In this document: in pieces, positions 1 to 10,590 of the stretch
How positions within the stretch are numbered: position 1 is the stretch's first letter
Layout of the letters: each line of letters starts with the position of its first letter
Assembly: GCA_911728435.2 (NCBI GenBank)
Contig: OU452204.1
Span: 9,176,001-9,240,000, forward strand
Reading direction: 5' to 3'
DNA: 64,000 nt
From: Apoderus coryli
Lineage: Eukaryota; Arthropoda; Insecta; Coleoptera; Attelabidae
Notes under the pieces: generated by a model
The model's database searches: none
What the model saw: only the letters and a program-made list of their open reading frames with translations
What the model was told of the DNA's origin: nothing
Translations under genes and position numbers: made by a program

Positions 1-239
1 AACTTTTTATGTTATTTTTTTTTACAAATAAAGATCTATATAGATTATGTTGTTAGACACAGAGAAAAAATTCTATTATTTACAGAATTCATTAGATCTT
101 AGTCAGCAAACACAGTTTTAGGATAGTATTTGCGAAAAAATAAAAATATAATTAGTTCTCTAAACACACCATGGTAAAAGATAAACACAGACAAAATCCT
201 TCGATATATCCAAAAACCACAGTTCCAATCATGCCAAAT

Positions 240-560
240 GTCTCTATCCATGAGCATTAGTTGACAATGCCTGTCTACAACTCGGCTTATAAGATATAAA
301 CTTATTATATTTCAGATATTTGAACAATTCAGTGTTGATGCGCTTTTCAATAACTTTTGGGATTACATGAATCATAGACATTGCGCGATAATTGCTGCCA
401 GCCTTATATATTCTTGGAATTACATAAAAGACTGGACAGCCGAAAAATTACTTTAACTCAAGAAGGCACATCTTTCAACCTATTCCTCTGATCTAACGAC
501 TGAAGATGTAAATGGATTTAGTGCCACTGGGATTCATGAACCTGTCGCACACTTTTTGCT
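240..560 (-). pseudogene. LINE reverse transcriptase fragment
   Basis: Read on the minus strand this stretch gives a conceptual peptide containing SNYRAMSMIHVIPKVIEKR followed by INTELFKYLKYNKF. This matches the start of the non-LTR reverse transcriptase palm, usually written SNYRPISL...SKVIEK...L. The frame is interrupted by stops on both sides, so it is a dead fragment. Nothing else of the element is recognisable here; the clade cannot be assigned. Confidence 0.45.
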
Positions 561-665
561 CAATTGCTGCACCTAACCTGAAATACCTGGATTTCTAGGT
601 CACCGCTCATATATGCTTTATTGCTCTCAGAGTGCGACTGAAATAAATAGGAAATGGAGGTTAAA

Positions 666-756
666 AAAATGCAAGAGCAGAGATCGAACTCAGAACCTTC
701 CGTACGGAAAGCCACGCCGCTGCCGCGCCGTTTACCACTGATCTACACCCGACGGT
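666..756 (-). repeat. tRNA-derived SINE head
   Basis: On the minus strand there is a box-A-like TAGATCAGTGGTAAACG, then a perfect 12-base palindrome TTCCGTACGGAA where an anticodon arm would lie, then a box-B-like GAGTTCGATCT, and finally a run of T that could end pol III transcription. The ends cannot pair as an acceptor stem, so this is a tRNA-derived SINE or tRNA pseudogene, not a working tRNA. Confidence 0.45.
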
Positions 757-1059
757 GAACGAACAAAGTAGGTTGGAAAAACATTTCAAAAACCAACAAA
801 AATTATTTACTATGTGTCAAACTTACATATTTTGTAACTGGTTTGTTTATTTTTCAATATATTACAACGCCAAAATAATTTCTACGTTCTAAAAATGGAG
901 TTTTCAAATAAGGAAAAACCAGGTTGATATGATATTTATGTAAGCGAGGGTATTTCGAGAGAAGAGAACGATACCAACGTGTAAGGCATTTTTGTCCTGT
1001 AATTTTAATTTTTAATTACTACTTACTGCGAAATAAATTTGAAGATATGTGCACTATAA

Positions 1060-1600
1060 AAATGTTAACAACGGGGAACTTTCTCTAATGGAAATAGAAA
1101 GAGCAACTGGTATATCAAAGCAAAAATTACTGCGTAGGCATAAAATTAGACACTATCGCTGTAGAAAAATGCAGCATAAGGCCAACTGACTACGAGGAGT
1201 GTATTTTGCCGTTGGGCAAGACCCCGATATTTGCAAAAAAAAACTTTCGGATGAAGCAGAATCTGCAATAATGGATGGTTTAATCGCAATGTTCATTACC
1301 GGTGTACTCGAACCAATCAGCACTTGCCTGAAACAACCTTCCAGGGAATATTCGGGATCAATGAATGGCCCGGGGTATTAGACCGAAAAGTGCTAAGGTC
1401 ATTCCTCTATCAAGAACATTTGATTGGTTTAACTTAGCTTGAGTTTTTATTTAATTCGCAACAAGATATTTTAGATGACATTCCTTTGGAATATACTCAT
1501 CAGGGTGGTGCGCCGGCGCATCGAACTCGTCGATGTGTAAAATTTTTAAATAACTTTAAACCAAGTAGATGGATTTGCAAATACAAGCTCATTTTTTCAA
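1060..1600 (+). pseudogene. Tc1/mariner transposase relic
   Basis: Frameshifted plus-strand remains of a mariner-like transposase. The clearest piece (about 1470-1575) reads DDIPLEYTHQGGAPAHRTRR, which corresponds to the QQDGAPAH block around the second catalytic aspartate; here the aspartate codon has become glycine. Upstream pieces (about 1085-1420) resemble the HTH and central region but carry stops and frame changes. The relic is cut off at about 1597, where an unrelated palindrome begins. It is inactive. Confidence 0.55.
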
Positions 1601-1785
1601 ATTTCCACATCAATATGGACTACTTCTTTAAAATAAAATAGTTTGTTAGGTTCCTTTATTGGCAACAATAAAAATAATACTTTAATAATAATTATTATTA
1701 TGTATTATTGCCAATAAAGGAACCTAACAGACAATTTTATTTTAAAGAAGTAGTCCATATTGAACTGGAAATTTGGTTTTTTGAA
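1599..1785. repeat. Near-perfect long palindrome
   Basis: Arms of roughly 70-80 bp (about 1599-1670 and 1703-1785) are inverted copies of each other, both containing GTTAGGTTCCTTTATTGGCA or its complement, around an AT-rich centre with repeated TAATAATTATTATTA. It interrupts or follows the decayed transposase. It looks like a small foldback element or a palindromic duplication. Confidence 0.6.
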
Positions 1786-1978
1786 AATTTTCGAAACGCC
1801 ATTGTTGAAATATAATTTAATCCATTGCAATATTAAAAAAAGTTTTTCGCTTTTTCTTAATGATTTACAAAAAGAAAAGGTGCAATAAGGCTCAAATACT
1901 GAGTAATCAAAGTTTTTGAGGAAAATATTTTAATGTAAGTATTAAGAATATATGATTTAATTTAACTTTTTTTTTCAC

Positions 1979-3034
1979 GTAGGGGAAAGTATGGTAAGAG
2001 TATGCACTTAGTAAAAGTATATTAATTAAATTCATACAAATAAAGACAAAAACGTAAATTTCACTGAATGACATCTCATTAACACATCGAAAAACAAAAA
2101 AATCAAAACTCTTAAAAAATAAAATAAAATCAACTCATTAAATAAAAAACTGCATATGCGTACTCTTAGCCACGGGACACGCAAAGAGTCTGCAAAGCTA
2201 ACGCTAAGAGTACGCATGGATTTTAATTAGGAATTTATTCAGAATCACTCCACTGATCACAGTTGAAGGCTCCTAATCCTGCATATGTTGTGCAGTCTTC
2301 GTGATACCATCTTTTACAGATGTCGCATTAAATCAAGTCTTCATAGGGTTGATCTTAGTAAATTTCGTTGCATCTTGGACAGATAATGTTCTGAGCTGTC
2401 GTTTTTTCCCACTTTTTGTTTTGGTTAGGTTTCTTTCTACACCTTTTGCTTTGCTGGCCACCTGCTGTGCCAACTTGTTTTGTAGGGCGAATCTGTTAAA
2501 ATTTCTAATTTCTTCCCCTTTCTTTTTTTCGCTGTTCTTTCTGCTTTATTTATTTTTCGAACAATTAAAAAATTTATTTATTTTTCAAACTTATAATAGG
2601 AAGAGTCAGAAGCCGGCAAAGAATACGCATGCGAACTATTTGTCTACGTACTCTTTGCCGATGCAAATATGAATAAGAAATTTGGGCGCCTGCTAAATCT
2701 GGCAAAAACTAACTACAATGTCGATACTCAATTAACTTCAAAAAGACATGTTTATTCTTAAATAAAAGCGAATTAATTAATTTCCTTTTAGTAAAAGAGT
2801 TGTGACATAATAAATGGTATATAAATATAACATCAGAAGTTGAAAAATATAATTTTCTTGCATTTTTTTTTTGGAAAAACACCTCCGATGGCGAAGATCT
2901 TGTGAGAACACGTGTAAATAACATTAGTCGGTATACATATGTATATGGGCCGCGTTGCCGGATGTTTTTTAGTTCATGACAGAAATCAACCGCGTACTCT
3001 TGCCCGATGCGAACTCTTACCCGCCTTTTCCCTA
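1979..3034. mobile_element. TIR element with internal GAGTACGCAT repeats
   Basis: The left end (GGGGAAAGTATGGTAAGAG, from about 1982) and the right end (ending in CTCTTACCCGCCTTTTCCC, about 3032) are imperfect inverted copies, each next to a TA that could be a target duplication. The interior repeats variants of GAGTACGCAT in both directions near 2155, 2205, 2620, 2645 and 2995. No coding capacity was recognised. It is best read as a non-autonomous DNA transposon of unknown superfamily. Confidence 0.4.
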
Positions 3035-3935
3035 ATGGTGAGTTTGAACATCATGGGTGTTCATATTATATTTTAGGTTATATTATATATCTGGTCGGGA
3101 ATAGTATATTGTGCAACGAACATGAAATGGCCTATATTTCCTACGAGTATGATCATACGAGTAGGAAATGGTCATTTCATGTGAGTTTCACACTATACTT
3201 TTTCTTCTTTTGGCGTTACCATCTCAGAAACTAATAAAATTTTTGACACACCGTAAACTGATTTTAAATTTTCACCAAAATAAAAACAACTTTTAGTGGC
3301 CCACACTATCCTAAATAGGACACCCTGTATATCTACAGATGTCGTGTTTTATGCAGAGCACTTTTGACTACTTGTTCTTATAAAATATAAAATTAAATTT
3401 AGCTTCCTTCATACTTTATCATTTCTCAGTCTCTGAATATGAGTAAATAAATATTTTATGCTGTCTTTTCATACATTTTAACGCATTCGAATACATGAAC
3501 TCTATATTATTCAATTTTTGAAGACATTTCAGACACAAATATAATAACATAATTTTGTATTCCATACTTAGACGCTTTTTTATTCACAATCCTCAGAATC
3601 CATTATGCATGTTTTGCGCTCCATGTATATTTTTCAGTAAACTGTTTTTCTCGCATAGCAAAAAAGGTGTTTCACCATTTTTCTTTAGAGACAAGCTCCC
3701 TTGTTTTTTGTTCTTGTTTTCTGTTTTTATGTGTGTCTTCCTATGCAAGCTCTACGTTAGAGTTGTATATTCTTCTATTTCTTCTTCTGCTTATGTTTTC
3801 GAAATTTATGCGCATAATATCAAACAATATGAAAAGGAAAATGTACCGAGAAATATAAGCATACAGGACTGTCCATGAAAATATGGACAAGTATTAATAT
3901 TATTCTGTTTAGTATGTTTCTTGTTGTATACCTAA
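3035..3935. other. Unannotated AT-rich DNA
   Basis: No gene is recognisable. An inverted duplication of ATTTCCTACGAGTATGATCA lies at 3137-3175, and a GGACACCCTGTAT sequence at 3318-3330 looks like the terminus of a mariner-type element whose other end I could not find. Confidence 0.4.
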
Positions 3936-5455
3936 CAGGCCATTCAATTAGTCCGTAGAATAAGTAAGAAAAAAACAAAATTTTGATAAAACTGGAATTT
4001 ATTATTCAACATAGTTATTGCTTTCGCGGCCAATACAACGAGGATAGCGATTTTTCAACTTTTCGATACCACTTTTATAGTACGATTTCTCTTTCTCGTC
4101 AAAATAGCTCGTGCACCTTCAATTTGCGATTGTTCATAACCAATTTGTGAATTTTATTGACGTTTTCTGGAATATCAGCCTCATTTTTTTATTACTCTTA
4201 TTAACATAATCGATGCACTCATTCTTTTGGACTACTCAAAAGCGTTTGATACTTTAAACCATCGATTACTTTGTGCTAAATTAAATTATGATGGGTTTTC
4301 GCTTGAATCTGTCGGGTTTATTGGTTCTTTTTTATCCAATAGCATGCAGCAAATTTTTTCAACTAATAATTTCTCCAATCATTGTAATATTATCTCTGGC
4401 GTGCCACAAGGTTCTATAATTGGACACTTATCATTTTTAATGTACACTTTTTCTTTTTCCCAATGTCGATACAGCGAAGAATCTTGGAGTTCTTTTGGAC
4501 ACTGATCTTAGATTTTCCTTTCATGTCAAGAAGCTTTTACAAAAATCTCATCTATCACTTAAACTTCTATATTCTAATAGACACATTTTAAACAAAAGTT
4601 TGCGTAAGAGATTGTGTGATTCACTCGTCCTTTCTCATTTCAATTATTGCGATTTTATTTATGGACCGCGTCTAGATTATTTTTATAAAAATCGCATTCA
4701 ATTAGTTCAAAATACATGTTCTAGATTTATAAATAATCTTAGGAAGTACGATCATCTATCCCATACTTATGTAAGTTTAATGTGGTTGAAAATGGATAAC
4801 CGTTGGCAATTTCATTTGGGTAATTTTCTCTTTTATATTCTTAAGTGCGGCAACGCCCCTGCATCTGTAAAAAGTAGACTTAATTTTAGAACTTCTATTC
4901 ATCAACTGAATATTAGATATCCTAATAAATTAACCCTACCTCGTCATCATACCGCCTTATATCGTAGATCTTTTACGTATAACGCCATCAGCTTATACAA
5001 CTCATTGCCTGGTGATTTGACTCAGCTTAGTAGTTTTGAGGGTTTGAGGAGACTTTTTAAAGATTTTCTTACTAGAAATCAGCGATTATGTACTGGACTT
5101 CGGCAGATTGTAGCTGCACACAAAGTTTTGCAATTTTTTTGTTGTTATTGACACTTGAGTTTTGAAAATTCAATTGTATTTTTTTTCCAATAAAGCCCAT
5201 TTATTATTATTATTATTATTTGGGCGTCCACTGCGCTCTGCATCATTTGTGCTCGTACGACCACGTTTAAATTCACCAATCCACTTCTCAACCATTTGTC
5301 TCGATGGATAATGTTTATCAAGCCATTGTTTGGTTTCCACTGTATTTTTTTTTTTTTTTTCATCAAAAAGCAATGCTTTATCAAAACTCGAAATTCACTT
5401 TTTTCCATTTTTTTTTTTTCAATAACAAACGTTGCTTCACACTATATAACTCACT
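3936..5455 (-). pseudogene. Mariner transposon split by a LINE
   Basis: Minus-strand mariner of the same family as the copy at 42831-44291. Its 3' end with the terminal sequence GGCCATTCAATTAGTCCGTAG lies at 3939-3959, and C-terminal transposase sequence follows to about 4187. The N-terminal part is at 5213-5440, with MVEKWIGEFKRGRTSTNDAE and a Met-Glu start region near 5408. The middle is occupied by a plus-strand LINE (4188-5212). Internal transposase sequence is also lost, so the element is dead. The 5' end is cut off where a different repeat begins at 5456. Confidence 0.7.
4188..5212 (+). mobile_element. 5'-truncated non-LTR retrotransposon
   Basis: Plus-strand LINE fragment. The first part (4227-4440) encodes reverse transcriptase motifs LDYSKAFDTLNHRLL and SGVPQGSIIG. 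An internal deletion removes the YADD region, then a second open stretch (4455-5148) runs through NVDTAKNLGVLLDTDLRF to the C-terminal LYNSLPGDLTQLSSF typical of CR1/jockey-like LINEs. It ends with AATAAAG and (TTA)n at 5191-5220. The left flank CATTT and the right flank ATTTGGGCGTCC rejoin into the mariner sequence seen intact at 43185, so the insertion point is precise. Confidence 0.75.
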
Positions 5456-6014
5456 CATTTTGTCCGCTACGCAACAAAATTATTTTTCATTTATATTTAC
5501 GGACACAAATTCATTTTATAATTTGAATTATTAGGCATCGGCGACCGAACTCTTGATAGATACCCAAATATGTTGGGTGAAGCTAGCAGAAGGATAAATG
5601 CTCTCCTGATAGCGTTTGTGTTGACACTATTTTCAATTCATTTTTATTTATATTTGTACGGCTGGTGTTACCTATACATTGGATTTGATCGGACTATTTA
5701 TGGTGCATTACTATGTGTATATTATGTAGATGGTACTAGTTTACATATATCTACTGTTGTATTTCTCATTGTGATTAAATGCAGGCCGATATTGTAGATG
5801 GGCAACGACTATGGTACTCTGACGAGCTCATAATAAGAGCGAAACGAATTCGTCAGTATCTGTCGACCCATGCCTCGGTCTGGTTCTACTGAATGAGACT
5901 GAGGCCCTGCCAAATTAAAGAAAATCCCCTGTGTAGGTAAAACCAGTCATTTTGTCCGCTACGCCACAAAATTATTTTTCATTTATATTTACGGACACAA
6001 ATTCATTTTATAAT
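5456..6014 (+). repeat. Dispersed repeat flanked by 65-bp direct repeats
   Basis: A block beginning CATTTTGTCCGCTACGC occurs at 5456-5520 and again at 5948-6013, almost identical over 65 bp. Between them is a unit containing GTCAGTATCTGTCGACCCAT and GGTCTGGTTCTACTGAAT. The second half of the family recurs inverted at 35868-36200. No protein family is recognisable. It is probably a non-autonomous element of unknown class. Confidence 0.55.
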
Positions 6015-7763
6015 AAAAACATTCACTAGGAAACAAAACGAAGCAGTTTGTCAGGAATTAACAAAATAATTTTATAATAATTCATTGTGCCAAGGGCCCC
6101 GCAATGGCAAAGTTTTAAAGGAAAAATAGGACAATCTAAAAAAACCCTAGTCTAGGTCTGTCCAAATTTGCATCATTGACTACGTACGAAAAACGCGAGG
6201 TCACTTTGGATTTTCTACGATGCCTAGTTCTATCCACTAGTTGATAGTTAACTATCATATATGGTGGTGACAGCCACTAATACAAGGTGTATTTTGATTA
6301 AACTTCAGTTTAACTACATTTATAGTTTAAACTACACCTACACAAAGTCCCTAAGTCGATGAAATACGATACGTATAAGTTTACAATCCGCGATGGAATT
6401 AAAGTAATGTTTTATAAGTTTTAATTCGAACAAATTAGATGCAATAATATAATTTGTCAATGCATGTTGACTCTATTTAACTTTATATATTTCGTTTTTC
6501 AAGAAACTAGTTTTTCCATCACAATATATCTTTCTAACTGGCGCTAATAAACTTATTGAACGATCGTACTAACACGGCCTTGTAAAGGGCAAACAACGCA
6601 AGCCAGTCTATATGTTCTGGTATACAATTATTCTTCATCATCATTTCTCTTATGACTTGATTTTATTTTTTCGTTTTAAGTCTGTGCTGTGACCAGCCCC
6701 ATTTTGTGTCTGCACTACCAGCAAATGCATTGATTGACTGGCCACGTAATTTAACCATTATTAACATTACCATCGTTCGTCGTATACACTTACTTGCACG
6801 TCTAGTCGTTGTTGGATGTGCGTCCTCTTTTTTCACTGATTATCCTGTTTTTATTTTATTTTTGTCCATTTTATCTCCCAGCTTTTATTTTGTCTGGTGT
6901 ACTTATAGTTGCCGCACTTACTTCTTTTTAGTTACCAAGGCCACTATCAAATTGTTTGATATACTAAAAATTGCATACTTTTCCAGTTGTATTTGCCCAA
7001 AATTATTTTTTTTATCCATGGCACAGGAAACTGTAGATCAAAGAAGCTAAAGAATTCGGAGTAATAATTACGGCATTTTATAGGGACAATTGAAGATATT
7101 TAAGAAACGAAAGAAATGTAGAAGAACTTGGAAAGAAAGGAAGCTTTGCCTAAAGAAATGTAAACTCTACGAAGAATTGATGCATTCTTTTAGTAAAAAA
7201 ACTGGGACAGTGGGTAGGAAATGGTTAAAAGAATTTTTATCAGATATCAAATATGCTGATCAAGTAAACATATATTTGATAAAGTAAAGTTTATTAGACT
7301 TAAAGGTAGAAAGCAAGTTTGCGGTATTACATTTCGAGAAAGAAGCAACCTTTTCACCATTCACACCCCTCAGGATGAATTCAATTGCATATTTTCAGCC
7401 CCCACCCCCCTTATTTTATTAACCACACCCTACAGCAGAAGATCCTGTTATGTTGGCTTTAGATAGACAGACACTACTCCTACACCCGCCATATAGACAC
7501 TGATATGGCCAAGCCAAGTAAAAATTAGGTAAAATAAACGATTTTATATTTTTGAATGTAAATGCCTCAAAATGCCATTATAATTCTTTTATTTTACTGT
7601 TCGTACATACATGTGATCGAAATTTTCTATACACAATAAAAAATTAATTTCCCAAGGGTCTAATCGCTAGTTCCAATAATTGGATTATTCAGCCCGTTAT
7701 CGTAATCATCTCGTAAAGGGAGCTGGGAATCTTCTAGGTTTCTTTTAAAAACTAAATCTCGTA
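6015..7763. other. Unannotated AT-rich DNA
   Basis: Short open frames at 6706-7050 and 7090-7287 have no recognisable domain, and the second is simply lysine-rich. No splice-consistent gene model or clear repeat boundary was found. Confidence 0.4.
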
Positions 7764-8117
7764 TACAGGGTGGTCCAACGAAAAGTTTGCACCTAGCTTT
7801 TCTCTTTTTTTTGTAGTCGAATGCGAAAATGCTCGGACACGTCGATTTTGCTTTTGAGGGGGACACATTTTAAACATATTTTTCGATCTGCGCCTTTAAC
7901 CCCCTAGCGGGGGTGAGTAACAACCCTAAAATTTTAAATGGAAAGAGGGGTCTAATGACATATCATTTGAAAGGACACAAAATTGTCTTTCTAATGATAC
8001 CCTATTTGTCGAATTTTACTAAAACAGTTAATACGAAAACGACTTTAAAGACATTAAGCCGATAATTTTGGTATTAATGAGAAATACAAATAAGTTTTAA
8101 TTATTGCGAGTGAAAAC
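7764..8117 (+). repeat. Left terminal inverted repeat (354 bp)
   Basis: Matches the reverse complement of 9501-9854 along its full length. The few differences are near the inner edge, for example GCGAG against GTCGT around 8105-8112. It contains a small palindrome, CCCCCTAGCGGGGGT, at about 7900. Confidence 0.9.
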
Positions 8118-8209
8118 ACCTGCAATCGTTAGTACATTCCAATGTTTGTTAGTTTTAACATTGCTTTGTAAAAAAAGTAAACAAGCTGTTAAATTGATTT
8201 ATTAAAACG

Positions 8210-9283
8210 TTACATTAACAAATGTTGAAAATGTGACCCATTTGATTCCATACAATAATACAGATTTTGTTCAAATCTATTTCTAACATTTTGTAGCATA
8301 TCAGGTGTTATGTTTCTGCACTCTTCTGTAATGCGTTGGCGAAGATCTTCTATGGACTCGGGCTTCGTGGCAAAACATTTATTTTTTAAGTGCCCCCAAA
8401 GAAAAAAGTCTAAAGGCGATAAATCCGGTGACCTGGCAGGCCATTCAATTGAGCCCCTCCTTCCAATCCACCGTCCAGGGAACCGGTCATCTAAGAACTG
8501 TCTTACAGGAGCCACATAGTGCGGAGGTGCTCCATCTTGCTGGAAATAAAGCCGATCAGCAGTATGATTTTGGTCATCTTCTATTATTTGTGTTATTAAA
8601 GGATCAATTGTGTCTTCAAGCATGTTTAGGTACACTTCACCAGTTAAATTTCCAGGAATAAAAAGTGGTCCTATAATATGATTTCCTAATATGCCACACC
8701 AGACGTTTATTTTTTGAGGATACTGGGTATGAACCTCACGGAATAAATGTGGGTTACTGTCATCCCAGTAACGGCAATTGTGCCTATTTACAGCTCCATT
8801 CAAATAAAATGTGCATTCGTCGGAAAAACAAATGTTAAATAATAATTGCGGATCTTCAATTAAACGCTGGCTCATTGCTTCACAAAATTGCAGCCTTCTA
8901 TCAGGATCATCCTCATTTAGTTCCTGTACTAATTTGATTTTGTACGGATGAAATTTGTACGCTTTTAAAATTCGTATTATGGACGAACGGGAGACACCTG
9001 AGGCTTCAGCTAGTTGACGGGTACTTTGACTATGATCCATTTCAAGATGCCCTAAAACAGCGACTTCCACAGCTTCATTTCTGATCGGTTTCTGCGGCTG
9101 GTGTTTTACATTACAGACAGATCCGGTATCTACAAACTTTTTAACTAACTTGCCAACGTACACATCATTCACATTTTTATCGGGATGTCTCTCATTAAAT
9201 AAGCGAGCCGTAAGTCTAGCACTACTATTATTTTGAAAATAAAGTTTAACAATTTCAACTCGTTCTAGAATGGAATAAATCAT
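8210..9283 (-). CDS. DD41D mariner-like transposase
   Basis: Full-length transposase that would cut and paste the surrounding element in the nucleus. I prefer the Met at 9281-9283 (357 residues), because the preceding 13 codons from 9322 are hydrophobic and unlike the family N-terminus. An N-terminal paired HTH region (about residues 1-115 of this start) includes ASGVSRSSIIRILKAY. The catalytic triad is FSDECTF, QQDGAPPH and SPDLSPLDFFLWG. Forty-one residues separate the second and third aspartates, so the spacing is DD41D and not the DD34D of classic mariners. The C-terminus ends NGSHFQHLLM. There are no stops or frameshifts. Related broken copies are near 12578, 21879, 29157 and 63480. Confidence 0.9.
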   Translation of the reverse strand: MIYSILERVEIVKLYFQNNSSARLTARLFNERHPDKNVNDVYVGKLVKKFVDTGSVCNVKHQPQKPIRNEAVEVAVLGHLEMDHSQSTRQLAEASGVSRSSIIRILKAYKFHPYKIKLVQELNEDDPDRRLQFCEAMSQRLIEDPQLLFNICFSDECTFYLNGAVNRHNCRYWDDSNPHLFREVHTQYPQKINVWCGILGNHIIGPLFIPGNLTGEVYLNMLEDTIDPLITQIIEDDQNHTADRLYFQQDGAPPHYVAPVRQFLDDRFPGRWIGRRGSIEWPARSPDLSPLDFFLWGHLKNKCFATKPESIEDLRQRITEECRNITPDMLQNVRNRFEQNLYYCMESNGSHFQHLLM

Positions 9284-9500
9284 TTTGTACGGTAAAAGTA
9301 AAATAACTTGAGAAGCAACCAAACTGAATCAATGAAAAGACTAAAATAAACGGTGTAAATTCTTTTCCTACACGTATCTGCAGTTTTTATTTCAACAAAA
9401 AACGCAAACGATTAGTGAGGAATTTAGTTCTGATAAATAAGATACTGTTTTTGAAATCCCGTTTTTCTTCAAAGTAAATAATTTAGAAATGATTGTAGTT

Positions 9501-9854
9501 GTTTTCAGTCGTAATAATTAAAACTTATTTGTATTTCTCATTAATACCAAAATTATCGGCTTAATGTCTTTAAAGTCGTTTTCGTATTAACTGTTTTAGT
9601 AAAATTCGACAAATAGGGTATCATTAGAAAGACAATTTTGTGTCCTTTCAAATGATATGTCATTAGACCCCTCTTTCCATTTAAAATTTTAGGGTTGTTA
9701 CTCACCCCCGCTAGGGGGTTAAAGGCGCAGATCGAAAAATATGTTTAAAATGTGTCCCCCTCAAAAGCAAAATCGACGTGTCCGAGCATTTTCGCATTCG
9801 ACTACAAAAAAAAGAGAAAAGCTAGGTGCAAACTTTTCGTTGGACCACCCTGTA
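9501..9854 (-). repeat. Right terminal inverted repeat (354 bp)
   Basis: Reverse complement of the left repeat at 7764-8117 and of equal length, ending at a TA target site (9855-9856). It lies upstream of the transposase start and so probably carries its promoter. Confidence 0.9.
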
Positions 9855-9856
9855 TA

Positions 9857-10590
9857 TGGAGGCAGAATTAAATTAATACAGAAGTATTGCCATGAGGTTA
9901 AACATTTTATGTGGCCATTTAGATCAAAACACACATTTGGAGGTCCCATGATTACGAATATTATCTTTTTAGAAAAGTGTACGCAGGTCAGTGATGGTGT
10001 ATATGTGTGCAGCTATTTTCTCAAGAAAATATCTCTTGTTGTTTTCAAGATATTTATTTTTTTTTTTAAATTTGGTGATTAGGTTAAGTTTAGTTAAGAT
10101 AAAAAAGTAACAAAATTTCTTTGTTTTTTTTTAAGACTATAGCTATAATATATATTTTAGCATTGTCTTTATAATTTTAGTATGTATGTAATATCTGTGT
10201 GTATGTTCTTTATGAGTCAACATTTTGCCAAATACGCTAGCGCTAAATAAGTAAATAAAATATGTGATTACAACAAGGTATAAATGGAAAATCAGATCAA
10301 TAAATGATATTTTATTTTAATTATTTACTAACATTTAATTATAATTATAATAAATATATAAGCATACGAGTATACCTAAATAAAATAATGTTTTATAATT
10401 ATATTAATTGAATTTTGCGTACTTTGATTTTGACAAATTGATTTATAAGTAAATCCATGTCCAATGATTGAAAAACATCACTTTCAATAAATATAATAAT
10501 TGTTTAAATAATTTGTCAATCTTTCTTGACCCATAATTGATCTTAAATAATAATATACATATACACAGGATTCTTAATAAAACGCGTAAA
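9857..10590. other. Unannotated AT-rich DNA
   Basis: Strongly AT-rich DNA between the intact mariner and a LINE. No gene, RNA or clear repeat boundary was recognised. Confidence 0.4.

Larger units (their letters stand above)
7764..9854 (-). mobile_element. Intact mariner-like element with 354-bp TIRs
   Basis: A complete 2091-bp element. Both ends read TACAGGGTGGTCCAACGAAA or its complement and are flanked by TA dinucleotides (7762-7763 and 9855-9856), the Tc1/mariner target duplication. The inverted repeats run 354 bp on each side with only scattered differences, far longer than the roughly 30-bp ends usual in mariners. One uninterrupted transposase frame on the minus strand fills the interior. 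It is the only element in the window that looks capable of recent movement. Confidence 0.9.

Noticed and set aside
666..756. Possible functional tRNA gene
   Set aside because: The 5' and 3' ends cannot form an acceptor stem; box A and B only support a SINE or pseudogene.
2301..2672. 123-codon open frame rich in Phe and Leu
   Set aside because: T-rich DNA inside a TIR element gives Phe/Leu runs by chance; no domain or homologue recognised.
8310..8661. Plus-strand open frames opposite the transposase
   Set aside because: They are antisense shadows of the intact minus-strand transposase.
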